Shown here: piece after piece, positions 1-9,961 of the stretch
Position numbering within the stretch: position 1 is the stretch's first letter
Layout of the letters: every line of letters begins with the position of its first letter
Source of the DNA: Heliocidaris erythrogramma
Taxonomy: Eukaryota > Echinodermata > Echinoidea > Camarodonta > Echinometridae
Reading direction: 5' to 3'
Assembly (NCBI GenBank): GCA_025617745.1
Contig: CM046861.1
Span: 14,190,283 to 14,254,282, forward strand
Length of the DNA: 64,000 nucleotides
Position numbers and translations under genes: made by a program
Notes under the pieces: model-generated
Seen by the model: the letters and a program-made list of their open reading frames with translations, nothing else
Told to the model about the DNA's origin: nothing
The model's database searches: none

Positions 1-274
1 ATTTACGACGCTTCCTAACCCCTTCGTCATCACATTTTGTTCAGGCTATAAAACCTGTCACGCACACTGTAACTATGTAACCAGAATCATTTTTTTGTTT
101 GTTTCATAATACTTCTGACATGCAAAATGTTGAGAAATAGTGTTTTTGTGTCATTCCTATATCGTGGATTTGGCCAACTTGTTTAGCAAAAGGTCAACTT
201 CATTACCACGAGGTCTACTTAGGATAGGTGGCCAACTTGTACTAGTATTTTGTTAATTCCTACTTGTATTATAG
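1..274 (+). other. Intron end upstream of the first visible exon of gene 1
   Basis: AT-rich, no coding potential seen. It ends in a pyrimidine-poor acceptor, TATTATAG, at 267-274. Positions 175-245 contain three loosely repeated phrases of the type GGCCAACTTG / GGTCAACTT / GGTCTACTT, which belong to a dispersed family of quasi-periodic GACCACCTGT-like repeats met again elsewhere in the window. The gene's start codon and first exon lie left of position 1. Confidence 0.6.
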
Positions 275-430
275 GTGGTGGTCCAGCGGGGTTATCCGCG
301 GCGTTGGAGCTGGTAGAAAGAGGTTATAACGTGACCGTGAAGGAAGCCAGTCCTATGCTCGGTGGACGCCTCAAAACTACCGAAGTCGACATCCTGGGAG
401 AAACGTTTAGAGTAGACCATGGCTTTCATT
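275..430 (+). CDS. Gene 1 exon (FAD-binding GGGPAG)
   Basis: Starts after TATTATAG with the last two bases of a glycine codon and ends before GTAAGT at 431, phase 1 out. It encodes GGPAGLSAALELVERG, then GGRL and VDHGFH. Reading through the donor hits a stop at 469-471. Confidence 0.85.
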
Positions 431-3400
431 GTAAGTTCGATGATATCAGCAGAAGTTGCGGTGGTACATAATTATTACATGTATTACAATGGGGAGAAAA
501 CAAGAAGTTCGGGGGAAATAGTAGCAGGTTTCAACATCAACAGCCAAACATGCCTTTTTGAAACCTGTGTAGAAAGACCACCTGTCTGCCAAGACCACTT
601 ATTGTTTTTCATTTGAAGAGTGTTTCATCCAGTGTTGTAGTGGTAAATATTTTTTTGGGTATACTCCCTTATACTAATAGCTCAATCCTCAGAGCACCAA
701 GCTAACGACGAGGCGATGCGCCGTGCTGTGGTGATGATTCACAAACACAACAACCCCCCCCCCCCCCCCCCTCCGTGACCTGACAAGAAAACACACACAC
801 TCACCCTCACACCCACACACACCCTCACACACTGATTTGTGGGGAACTTTATTGTTTTCTATTGTATTTTGTACCCCGCAAGCACTTCTCCTATTGTATT
901 TTGTACCCCACAAGCATGACGGAATAAAGGCCTTCATTGTGCTCTATTGTTCTCTGTACCCCAAAAATGAATCTATGTAAATACACACATCCTCACACAC
1001 ACACACACGCAAATCATCTGTCACAATATCATCTCACAATGTTAAAATTAAGTTTTGCAAAAAGCATCAAAATTTGAAGAAAAAAAAATTTGAACACATT
1101 AGGGAGTTATATTTTCAGACAAAAAAACATCAAGTCATATTTTCAGACCAACCCTTGCATAAGTCCTATAGATCTATACATGTCTAAATCACCAAGAACA
1201 AAAATAATCCAATATGATTCCAGCCGTTGTCATAATAATATTTATTTCTAGTTTATGCAACACTCATTTACATGTAATTGCTGATACAGATTTTTATAAG
1301 ACGCGCTGTCATAGATCTCCAAATGGTTTGGTACTGCAACTAAAATAATATACGGTACCATAATTATATTTATAGTTATTTCATATATATCTTTTTGTGT
1401 AGTTTGAAATAAATGTACTTTAAGATACTTACCCACTGTTAATAACATTCACTGTTTTACTTTTGTATGTGTAATTTTCATATGATTAAAGACACCTGTT
1501 CAACAATTAAATAAGATTGAGTTGTGCTCACAGGTGTAGCCAGGATTTTTCAATAGGGGGGGGGGGGCACAGGGGTGTCGATCCGTGTTCATGATCGGGG
1601 AGGGGAGGGGAGGGGGAGGGGAGGGGAAGGGGAGGGGAAGGGGAGGGGAGGGGGGGGGGGGTTGACCGGCAAGGGAGCGAAGCCAGTGGCGTATCTATAG
1701 GGATTATGGCACCCGGTGCAAAAAAACGAAGTACCTCACCTCAAAAAAAAAAATCGCATTTCAAACCTTCAAAAACTAGATTTTTAGTGCATTAACAGGC
1801 CATTACCCCCACCTCATATTTTGGGGGATATACCCCTACCGCCCCCCTCCCGGGATCGACACCCACTGGAGGGGGGGGGGGCAGACGTGAAGGATCCAAA
1901 CGCACAGCCAGGATGTCATTTTAGGGCCGGTTGTGAGCACGCGAAGAGTGCGAAATTGGTGCGTGCTCCCCAGGTGGTGGGTGCAGGGAGGGGGAAGTTT
2001 CCCCCTCCCGTGCGAAGCGCGAAAGCTCTGACGTTTTATAGCAAATTTGAGAGAAAGATAACTGCTCGTAGCACCCCCTTTTTGGGGGGAAAAGGTATTT
2101 CGAGCTCAGGACTACTGTACGGTTATTTGGACGCAATACGGCATTGTATGTAACAAGGGTGGGTTCAGGAAGGGGGTAATTTCCCCTTCCCGCTCGGAGC
2201 GCTAAAGCTCTGACGTTTTATAGCAAATTTCAAAGAAAGATAACGGCTCGTAGCACCTTTTTAGGTGGAAAGTTATTTCGACGTCCGGTCTGCTTTTCGG
2301 TTATGTGGGCGTAATACTGCACTGCAACAGGGATGGGTGCAGGGAGGGGGGAGGTTTCCCCCCTTCCCGCGCGAAGCGCGAAAGCTCTGACATTTTAGCA
2401 AATTTGAGAGAAAGATAACGGCTTGTAGCAAACAAACTTTTAGGCGGAAAGTTATAGGTCGACGAACCGACTGCTTTTCAATTATTTGGAGCAATATTGC
2501 ACGGTATATAACAGGGGTGGGTGTAGGAAGGAGGAGTTTCCCTCCTTCCCGCGTGAAGCGCGAAAGCTCTCACGTTTTAGCACCTTTTTTAGGCGGAATG
2601 TTAGTTCGAAGCTCTGGCTGCTTTTCAGTTATTTTGGACGTAATTCTGCACTGTAACAAGAATGGGTGCAGGGAGTGGGAGTTTCCCCCTTCCCGCGTGA
2701 AGCGCGAAAGCTCTGACGTTTTAGCAAATTTAAGAGAAAGAAAACGGCTTGTAGCAAACAATTTGTTTAGGCGGAAAGTTATAGTTCGACGCCATGACTG
2801 CTTTTCAGTTATTATAATACTGCACTGTATGTGACAGGGGTTGGTGCAGGGAGAGGAGAGTTATTTCCCCCTTCCCTTTGACGTTTTTGCAAATTTTGAG
2901 AGAAAGATAACGGCTTGTAGCGCCTTTTTAACCCTTTTTCTCTCACTTCTCCCGATTTTTGCTCTAGCTTTTTTTTAGTGGCTGAATGGGGGGGGGGGGG
3001 GGTGGTCCCCTTGTGCCCCCTGTCTACGCCAGTGGTTGTGTTTTTTTAAAGCCTGCATTTATAGCTGTGAGAAGTGAATGCGAGTAGTAAGTTTGTAGTT
3101 TAGACAGTGTAACATTCACAGTGCCCTGATTATAAACACGATTTCAAAAGCATCTTTTTCACAATAAATATCACATCAAAATATAATTAAATCTTAGTTT
3201 TTGCAAAAGGCATCAAGCATTAGTGAGTCGTTTTTTCAGACCAATCATTGCATCAACCATAATTAAAAATGCACAAACTAATCCAAAAATAATCAAACCG
3301 TTGTCATAATAATGATTTTCTAGTTCTAGTTTCTGCAAATTCTCATCACCTGTACATTTTGTTGGGAGCTTGAGCAAAATATTCATGAAGATACATACCC

Positions 3401-6400
3401 AATGTTAATAACATTTTTTTTAAACTTTTTTTTTTTGATGTGCAAACAGTGCAGTTTTGGTAATTGAACACAACGAACTGTTTAACAGTTAACTACAACT
3501 GAGTTGTGCTTTTTGAGACCTGAATTCGCCTCAATTTTCCTCAAACTTCAAAGGCTGAAATTCCTTAGTTGATCCTGGGACCTGGCCACTGCACGAAATC
3601 AGCTCCGCCTCCTTTGGCCTTGAAGTTGTACAGAGTATATTTTGTACGGCGCATGGGCCATGATGATGGCCTAGCGGCTATATATATATACTAGGATATA
3701 GCCAGCTCGCGCCTAGCCTGGCAGCTAGGCTCGCACTTGCTATACCTAGCCACGCCGGGCAGGGGCCTCGGGCTGGGCACATCCGCCACATGCACATCAC
3801 ACACGCGCCGCGGGCCCGGCCGCCTATGGATCGGATGTACGTAAAAACATAATACGCAATCATACTGCAATACGTACGTTTGATTTGTCAAAAGTTTGTC
3901 GAGTATATGGATCGCCAACACAAATTAATTCTGTGGAACACAATTCACAGAGTATGAATTTCGACGATTTTTCATAAATTTCATACAATTCTTCTTTTTT
4001 TTCCTATATATATACATGTATATATATTTAAATTTTAAAACCTGATAATTTTTTTTAAAGTATACGCGCGTATACCCAAAAAAGTCCAATTTCTTTCTTA
4101 CGTATACGGCGTATACAAGCGTATACGCTCCACTACACCACTGGTTTCATCACATTGAAGCGTGTATCAAATGAACTTGTGCTTAAAAACCACCTGCCTA
4201 TAAAGGCTATTTTTTGTCTTTCTTGAGTGGTCTTTACATACAAGTTTCAATGTTGTATTTTCTTTATGAGGAGCGGCCGGGGGTATATAGTAGTGGCTGT
4301 TTTATGGAGGAGTGTAGTGGCTGGCCTGTGGTACGTGTAGTAGCATTAGCAGTAGTCCTAGTGTTGGACAGTTGCACTAACCGGCCCTCACACGGAAGCC
4401 TTCAGATTTCGAGTCTAATTTATTTCTCCTTTTCAGCATGGTTTTATAATTACCACACATTCAAAGACATACGGCATCGCTTAGGCATTGACGGCAACTT
4501 TCAAAGTTGGAGAGCAAATCACTTCCGGTTCAAGAACTACAAGGATGAGGTTTTGGAAAGCAAAGGACCTTATCCGTTCAATGTCATAGGTAAGGGGATC
4601 ACATCCGAGCGACCTTAATAAAAATCAAAATGCATACTTGATATAACAATAATATTTATGTGAGTTGTCATAAGTAATCATTTGTATGAATATATTGCTG
4701 CAAAGAAGTGCAAACAATCGCAATTGTTGTGCTTATTACAGGCCCAGTATAAAGCCAAATACAGAAACTAAAAAGATTTCAAAAAAAAAATAATGTAAAA
4801 TCGCCTTGCCGATAAAGTGAGAAAAAGAGAATTACAAGACGAAAAAGAGAGTCGATGAGAAAGAGAGAGAGAGAGAGATAAATGTAGAATGGTGCTATTG
4901 CACTTTGATAATGTAGTGATTTTCTTTTAACTTATCACTGATGCCCCCCCCCCCCCCCCCCCACTTGATCTTTGCAGCTACGCTTTTGAAGAGCCCTAAT
5001 TTCAAGGTGGCAGACATTTTTGACATCGTTCGTATCTCTGTTCGCTTTGCCTACTACAATCATGACACCGTCTTTCAGAGTTACGGAAACATCACATTTG
5101 GTAGGTACAGAAATAAAATGTCCATTGATCGTGCTGAATGATGATCAAAGATGTAAATACAGTGTGTGTTTGTGTGTTTTAAAACTTTCTTTAGAACAGT
5201 ATTTTTGACCCGTTGGTCAAAATTTTATAAATTTGGTATCAAAAGATACTTTTCCATGGTAAAGACACTAAATTGTAGGTTTGGTCTTTCAGGGTTACAC
5301 CATGTAATTTTTCAAGGAATAAGAGCCTTGAAAAGGGCTGATGAGCTCCGCTAAGAGCTCTGTGGTTCTCGACGTTACGATCAGTATGCCCGTCATCAGG
5401 AGAATTCTCCTGATCAGTATGCTCTGATCGTCTGACAGTCAGAGCTCACCAGCCCTTTTCTGGGCTCTTATTCGTCAAAAGATTATTTGGTGTAACCCTG
5501 AAAAACTAAACCTGCAATTCAAAGGTCGTATAGTTGAATTTGTAAATAACTTTGTTTTAATAATGTTTTCCCACAAAATTCGTTCAAATCATCATGGATG
5601 TAGATCACGATTGACTTAAAAAATGATCATTATCCAATTTTACTATGTGTCGTTATGGCGCATTCCTTTGTGGAACACAAAGGCACTGTGTTCGTTAGCT
5701 GATGCCATAGCCCACCGTCGAGATCTGTGCCGTAGCCCCACCCCGCGGGGCGCATATTTCGGACAGACTGCTCGACAACGTTGCGCAACATGCATGCTCC
5801 GCCTGAGCCCGAGTTCTCTTGCGAGATTAGGTCAGCTTTGCGCAGTCCGAAATGGCATCAGTCCGACCATGAAGCTACAAACCAAATGTCCGACGCAATC
5901 GACACACAAATTCTCGAGTTAATGGGGCTTACGCAAATCTGACTTTCTTCACGGTCGCCCATATTTGCTCATTTTGTTTCATTTTCTGCCTAGATGAATG
6001 GGCTGAATTAGACGGATTACCTGCTTGGTTTGCTGATACCGTCCTCCGCCCAGCTCTCTCCGTAACCTTCAATGAGCGGAATGTGATCAATGCGGCAGAG
6101 ATTCTGATGTATTCGCACTTTTATTTCACAGGAGACAGCAAGGTGAGACTTCAATTCTATCACAGGCTAAGATACAGGGGGTATGGGACACGTGCCTCCC
6201 CTAATCGAATCGCGAATAAAGACAAAGCAGGAGAGAGAGAGGGGGGGGGGGGGGGGGTTGAGGGAAAAGGTAAGATAACAATAAATTGACACGACTCCCA
6301 TCCATACCCTCCCCTCCCCTTACTATATGACCTTGTTCTCTCGCATTTCATCCACTGCTTCCACCACCCCCCCCCCCAAGCTGGGAAGCACTACGCCACT

Positions 6401-7984
6401 GCCTTCTTGTTTAATATATTTTGTATGAATCATCCATGCTATGATTATTACACTTTCGAATTATTCAAGAACCATATCATCTCAAAAACTCAAAAGATAA
6501 GATAATGCAATAGTGTTAGGTTGGACCTCTTAACAAACTTTCTTGTACAAGTCAACACACAGAAAGAACAAAGAGCTGCATCTTTCACCTCATGAAATAG
6601 TTTTTTTTATCATTTTACCCATAGCCACTGAATATTTCATACTGTCATACTTTCTCATAACAGGCCGATCAACGTACGATAGCTACCGTAGACCATCGCA
6701 CTGCTGTCTTTGACCCATGGGAACAGAGACTGGATTCACTCGGCGCTAAGTAAGCCTGTTCCATAAACGTTTTTATTAATAAGTTACACAATTTGATATT
6801 TACTATACTGAAATCATTGATTTGATTGGCTGTAAGCGAGTTTGTTATAGAATCGTGGCAGCTGTTATTTGTTGAACGGGGCGCGCCTGGCGAGATTGCC
6901 GGTGGCCATCAGGCATCAACAATGAAATGGGTGCATACTGGAGAAGGGGTTTGAATATGACGAAGAAAAGTGCATAGAGGGGTATTGCTTGGAAGAGGTC
7001 GAGAAGGACAGTTAAATTTGCTAATAAGCAATGGATTTAAGAACTGGTAATTTTGTAAAGGTTTTCGACAAGGCTAAAGGGAATAGGTTTATGACAAAGA
7101 GAAATAAAGAATTTAACACATTTGCCGACAATTACCAACAGAAAATGACATGTTTAATTTGTATTAAATGAGCAGGGTAAACGTTTTTAGTTCAATCTAC
7201 TCATTCTTTGTTTCACAGGATAGAGACAAGTTCAAGTGTCACTGATCTTAGGTTCGATGGTAAAGACAGCCTGGTGTCTGGATTATCACGTGATCTAAAT
7301 ATTTCTTATGATCATGTGATATTGGCCGCCGACTTATCCGCCGTGAAAGCGATCTTTACCGAAACAAGCCGCAACTTTCCGTACAACGAACGTCTCGCCT
7401 GCATTCAGAACAGGTTCCAGCGACTTCCCATGGCGCCGTCGTATAAGGTACTCAGGGTATGGTTCGATAAACAGATCGCGTCGACACATCCCGCCATTTT
7501 GCAGACACCCGAATTCCATCCAATCAATTTGATTGTACAGTATCACCTGATTGAAAAGAAGTCACGTGAGTGGAGCGTCCGCATGGGTGGTTCCATCGTT
7601 GAGTTTCATCTGTACGCTTGGGCGTATGGCGACGTGAGTGATGAAGACGTGTGGGACACCATTACACCAACAGTGAGGGAAATTTATCCTGAAATATTCG
7701 ACGAGGGTTTCCAAATATTGGGTCAGTTTGTCCATTCCGGAACAAACTTTGCATCGTTCCCGTCTAATCTTGAACACATCCGACCAACTGTTACTTTTCC
7801 ATATGAGTGCGGGGTTACGAATCTGAACTTTGCAGGTGATTGGTTGCATACCGACTACCCGTCAGCTCTAATGGAACGTGCCGTATCGACTGGTAGAATT
7901 GCAGCCAATCAGATCCTTCTGTCAGATCACGTGAGACAAGCCCCGGTGCTTGTCACGAGTAACTATGGACCAGGGTATATATGA
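275..7984 (+). CDS. Gene 1: FAD-dependent oxidoreductase, carotene-desaturase / amine-oxidase type (5' partial, six exons)
   Basis: Exons read from the sequence are 275-430, 4437-4589, 4978-5100, 5994-6142, 6664-6749 and 7219-7984. All five visible introns have GT-AG ends and the phases agree (1,1,1,0,2), giving 476 whole residues plus a stop. The first exon holds the dinucleotide-binding turn IIGGGPAGLSAALELVERG followed by GGRL, as in flavin amine oxidases and phytoene desaturases. Next comes VDHGFH-WFYNYHTFKDIR, resembling the HGFH segment of CrtU/CrtI-like carotenoid desaturases. The C-terminus has NFAGDWLHTDYPSALMERA and STGRIAANQIL, the usual C-terminal FAD-contact block of desaturases. 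The family uses FAD to desaturate, isomerise or oxidise polyene or amine substrates; the substrate here cannot be read. Desaturases are about 480-520 residues, so little is missing besides the start. No signal peptide can be judged. The gene converges on gene 2. An alternative assignment is a general FAD-dependent amine oxidase-like protein. Confidence 0.85.
1977..2935. repeat. Diverged tandem repeat, six units of about 147-184 bp
   Basis: Unit starts are near 1977, 2158, 2331, 2514, 2660 and 2837. Each begins with a GGGTGCAGGGAGGGG-like phrase, then TTTCCCCCTTCCCGC, then the self-complementary core GCGCGAAGCGCG followed by AAAGCTCTGACG, then AAATTTGAGAGAAAGATAACGG and a CGGAAAGTTAT segment. 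It ends with CTGCTTTTCAGTTATTTGGA and TACTGCACTG. The last unit lacks the GCGCGAAGCGCG core. Open frames here (e.g. 1821-2153) are repeat artefacts. Confidence 0.85.
4059..4127. repeat. Cluster of GTATAC/CGTATACG palindromes
   Basis: Within 70 bp there are GTATACGCGCGTATAC, CGTATACGGCGTATAC and GCGTATACGC. It lies in the gene 1 intron, about 310 bp before the next exon. Function unknown; it may be a short DNA-transposon relic. Confidence 0.45.
4437..4589 (+). CDS. Gene 1 exon
   Basis: Acceptor TTTCTCCTTTTCAG ends at 4436 and donor GTAAGG starts at 4590. It encodes WFYNYHTFKDIRHRLGIDG and onward to PFNVIG, the substrate-domain part of the desaturase fold. Phase 1 in, phase 1 out. Confidence 0.85.
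4590..4977 (+). other. Gene 1 intron
   Basis: 388 bp of AT-rich sequence with a GA-rich run (about 4840-4880) and a C tract at 4944-4962 just before the acceptor ATCTTTGCAG. No gene or other signal seen. Confidence 0.7.
4978..5100 (+). CDS. Gene 1 exon
   Basis: Acceptor TCTTTGCAG, donor GTAGGT at 5101. It encodes 41 codons including TLLKSPNFKVADIF and SVRFAYYNHDTVFQSYGN. Phase 1 at both ends, consistent with its neighbours. Confidence 0.85.
5101..5993 (+). other. Gene 1 intron
   Basis: It contains a 249 bp fold-back element (5271-5519) and a GC-richer stretch (about 5690-5930). The latter includes GACCATGAAGCTACAAACCA (5865-5884), which recurs at 59755-59774 and, inverted and partly changed, near 26393-26412, so it is probably an interspersed repeat end. 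Confidence 0.6.
5271..5519. mobile_element. Fold-back MITE
   Basis: The left end, AATTGTAGGTTTGG and CAGGGTTACACCA, is mirrored on the right by TGGTGTAACCCTG and CCTGCAATT. Inner arms GAATAAGAGCC / AAAAGGGCTG / GAGCTC are also mirrored. The centre is a second palindrome, AGGAGAATTCTCCT, flanked by two GATCAGTATG words. Almost the whole element can fold as one hairpin. No transposase and no clear target duplication seen. Confidence 0.8.
5994..6142 (+). CDS. Gene 1 exon
   Basis: Acceptor TTTTCTGCCTAG, donor GTGAGA at 6143. It encodes DEWAELDGLPAWFADTVLRP through FTGDSK. Phase 1 in, phase 0 out. Confidence 0.85.
6143..6663 (+). other. Gene 1 intron
   Basis: 521 bp with a GAGAG/poly-G run (6231-6257) and a C tract (6366-6378). 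Otherwise AT-rich with nothing recognised. Confidence 0.7.
6664..6749 (+). CDS. Gene 1 exon
   Basis: Acceptor CTCATAACAG, donor GTAAGC at 6750. It encodes ADQRTIATVDHRTAVFDPW to SLGA. Phase 0 in, phase 2 out. Confidence 0.85.
6750..7218 (+). other. Gene 1 intron
   Basis: 469 bp of AT-rich sequence ending in TTTGTTTCACAG. Nothing else recognised. Confidence 0.7.
7219..7984 (+). CDS. Gene 1 terminal exon (C-terminal FAD-contact block)
   Basis: The longest exon; one leading base completes a lysine codon and TGA is at 7982-7984. It encodes HVILAADLSAVKAIF, as in the middle FAD-domain strand of desaturases, and ends with FAGDWLHTDYPSALMERAV. A 29 bp piece of this exon (7473-7501) is found again, identical, in the 3' flank at 8209-8237. 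Confidence 0.9.
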
Positions 7985-8000
7985 TTGACCGTATACTTAG

Positions 8001-9961
8001 CAAACGCTTTCACTGTTGTGTGCAAGGGATTTAGATTATCGAGTCAAGTGCAACTTTTAAATCATCAAAGGTTTTCCGAATAAACACTCATGATTTATTT
8101 TTAATCAATGCGTCATCCTGGCGAAATAAAGCCTAGATTTCCGTAGATAGATTTAGGAAAACTTAAGTATTGAAATGAGCGCCAACCATCATTATCTTCG
8201 TCACTATGAGATCGCGTCGACACATCCCGCCATTTTGATTTCGTAATCTTCACAAAGATCTATCATGGCTTCGAATTTGAATCCTTACATCTTGCCTGAA
8301 GCCCTTAGTTAGGATTTTCCATGCTGCATTTCCGTTGAGAAACAACAAGCCTTTACAACATATATACCATGAGCTAAATCAAGCCAAGGTAATAATACTG
8401 AAATACATGAAAAGATGCTGTGCATAACGTCCCTTCATAATGAAAGCACTAATAATGAAAATTCTTCATTAAGTCTAATAATTTCCAGCGTGGTTTCATT
8501 TCGAATTGCTATCACAGGTAGAAACTATGAATCGTACAAAAGCAAATACAAAAATAAAGAAAGGATATTAAAACACGTTATTTGAAACATATGTATTATT
8601 TTTTTAATTTGTTCTCATGCATTGATACAAACTCTTGTTAGTAGAGGCAAGTGTAAATAAATATATCTGTATGTGATACAATGGCTCTGAAGAAAGACAC
8701 CCTAAAGCTTGTCTTCTAGCAGTTTTTTTTAAAAGTGCAATGAAACTGCATGTGTTGACCTTGTAGTACTTATCATCCAGCTAAAATAATAAATCTTGAC
8801 CGTTTGATTGATATAGGTATTCAACAAATCTTATAAAACATTACTCTGTTATTTTAATTTACACACATTTCCCTAAATCACCAGGAAAGGGAAATCTAAT
8901 TTTGTTACATTAACATGAAGTGTAAAATTACAGCAAAATGCCATCGTAGGATATAAATATATGAACATTTTAACATGATTTATTCATCATGAAACTTTAA
9001 AAACTGTATGTTGGTTTATTCCATTCACCCCTCCTTTCGATAATTTTCATCAGGTTTCTTGTTTAGTTAGTGCACATAATTTGTAATGTGCGAAAATATG
9101 ATCATCCGAAGTTTTTAATCGCATTTCCGCCAAATAGTTTTTTAGAAATCTACGTTTTTGTACCAAATACATCGATAAGATTATTGATAATGACATTACT
9201 GTTTTCATTTATTGCTGCACGTTTCACATCGTTATGGAAATCTTAAATATGATTAAAATCTATACAATTATGTATAAAATGTAAACCATCCAACAAAAAC
9301 GAGTATTTTGAATATGATCTGAATGTCAAGCATACAAGTATATTTATTTTCAATAATTATGACGAGGACAAAGATAAGACATGTATAAACTATATACAGT
9401 TTAGTGAAATAAACAGATATCAATGACGACCAAAAAGGATTTACGTTCACATAATAATTACACTTTCAGATACACTGAATATTTTACCACATGGCCTTTG
9501 CATAAAACTATTATATACATACATAATTGTTTATAGTATATACAATCCATGCGCAATGTTGTCCACATCATGCTGTGTGTCCATTTGACATCTTATCTTG
9601 CAGCCATCTAATTTCGTTTTAAAATATTTTGTATATTTTCATTGTATCTACATAAGTAGCCAACAATATATTCTGCATATTCATTCAATACTTCAAACTC
9701 AGATAAATATGGAATATGAAGAGTGTAAATGATGTTTTATGATTTATCAGGGGCGTGTTTCATAAAGCTGTTCGTAAGGTTACGCATGACTTTAATTTAC
9801 GAACGACTAAAAAATATACTTTGCATGAAAAATGTTTGTTATAATAAGAATGTTAATCTACATCTGGGGGGGGGGGGGTGTTTCATAAAGCTGTTCGTAA
9901 GTTACGAATGACTTTACGCACGACTGGTGATATGTTCTTGTGCTAAATGATTGAGAATCTT
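8001..9961. repeat. Tandem duplication, copy A (gene 1 3' flank)
   Basis: Begins 17 bp after the gene 1 stop codon at CAAACGCTTTCACTG and runs to GATTGAGAATCT. It is followed directly by copy B, with a period of about 1963 bp. Copies differ by scattered substitutions and short indels. Contains the polyA signals and the left half of a GTTTCATAAAGCTGTTCG fold-back element near 9879-9960. No gene recognised; the 60-73 residue frames here occur in both copies but look non-coding. Confidence 0.85.
8079..8130 (+). promoter_or_regulatory. Candidate polyadenylation signals of gene 1
   Basis: AATAAA at 8079-8084 and again at 8125-8130, about 100-145 bp after the stop codon. Both are repeated in the tandem copy near 10,040-10,095. 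Which one is used cannot be told. Confidence 0.5.

Larger units (their letters stand above)
431..4436 (+). other. Gene 1 intron, repeat-rich
   Basis: A 4.0 kb intron. It contains a GACCACCTGTCTGCC-type repeat (about 540-610), poly-C and CA tracts (752-850 and about 995), a G-rich stretch (1555-1665), a six-unit diverged tandem repeat (1977-2935), another G tract (2990-3002), a GC-rich segment with palindromic CTAG/TAGC words (about 3690-3830) and a cluster of GTATAC palindromes (4059-4127). No exon was recognised in it. Confidence 0.7.

Noticed and set aside
1821-2834. Frames of 61-110 codons on both strands in the gene 1 intron
   Set aside because: They lie in the tandem repeat and their reading frames are not kept between units.
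3678-3921. Cys/Arg-rich frames in the GC-rich intron patch
   Set aside because: Composition-driven; palindromic CTAG-rich DNA without coding signature.
5623-5922. 99-residue frame in a gene 1 intron
   Set aside because: Lies between two well-supported exons, includes an interspersed repeat (5865-5884), and has no recognisable domain.
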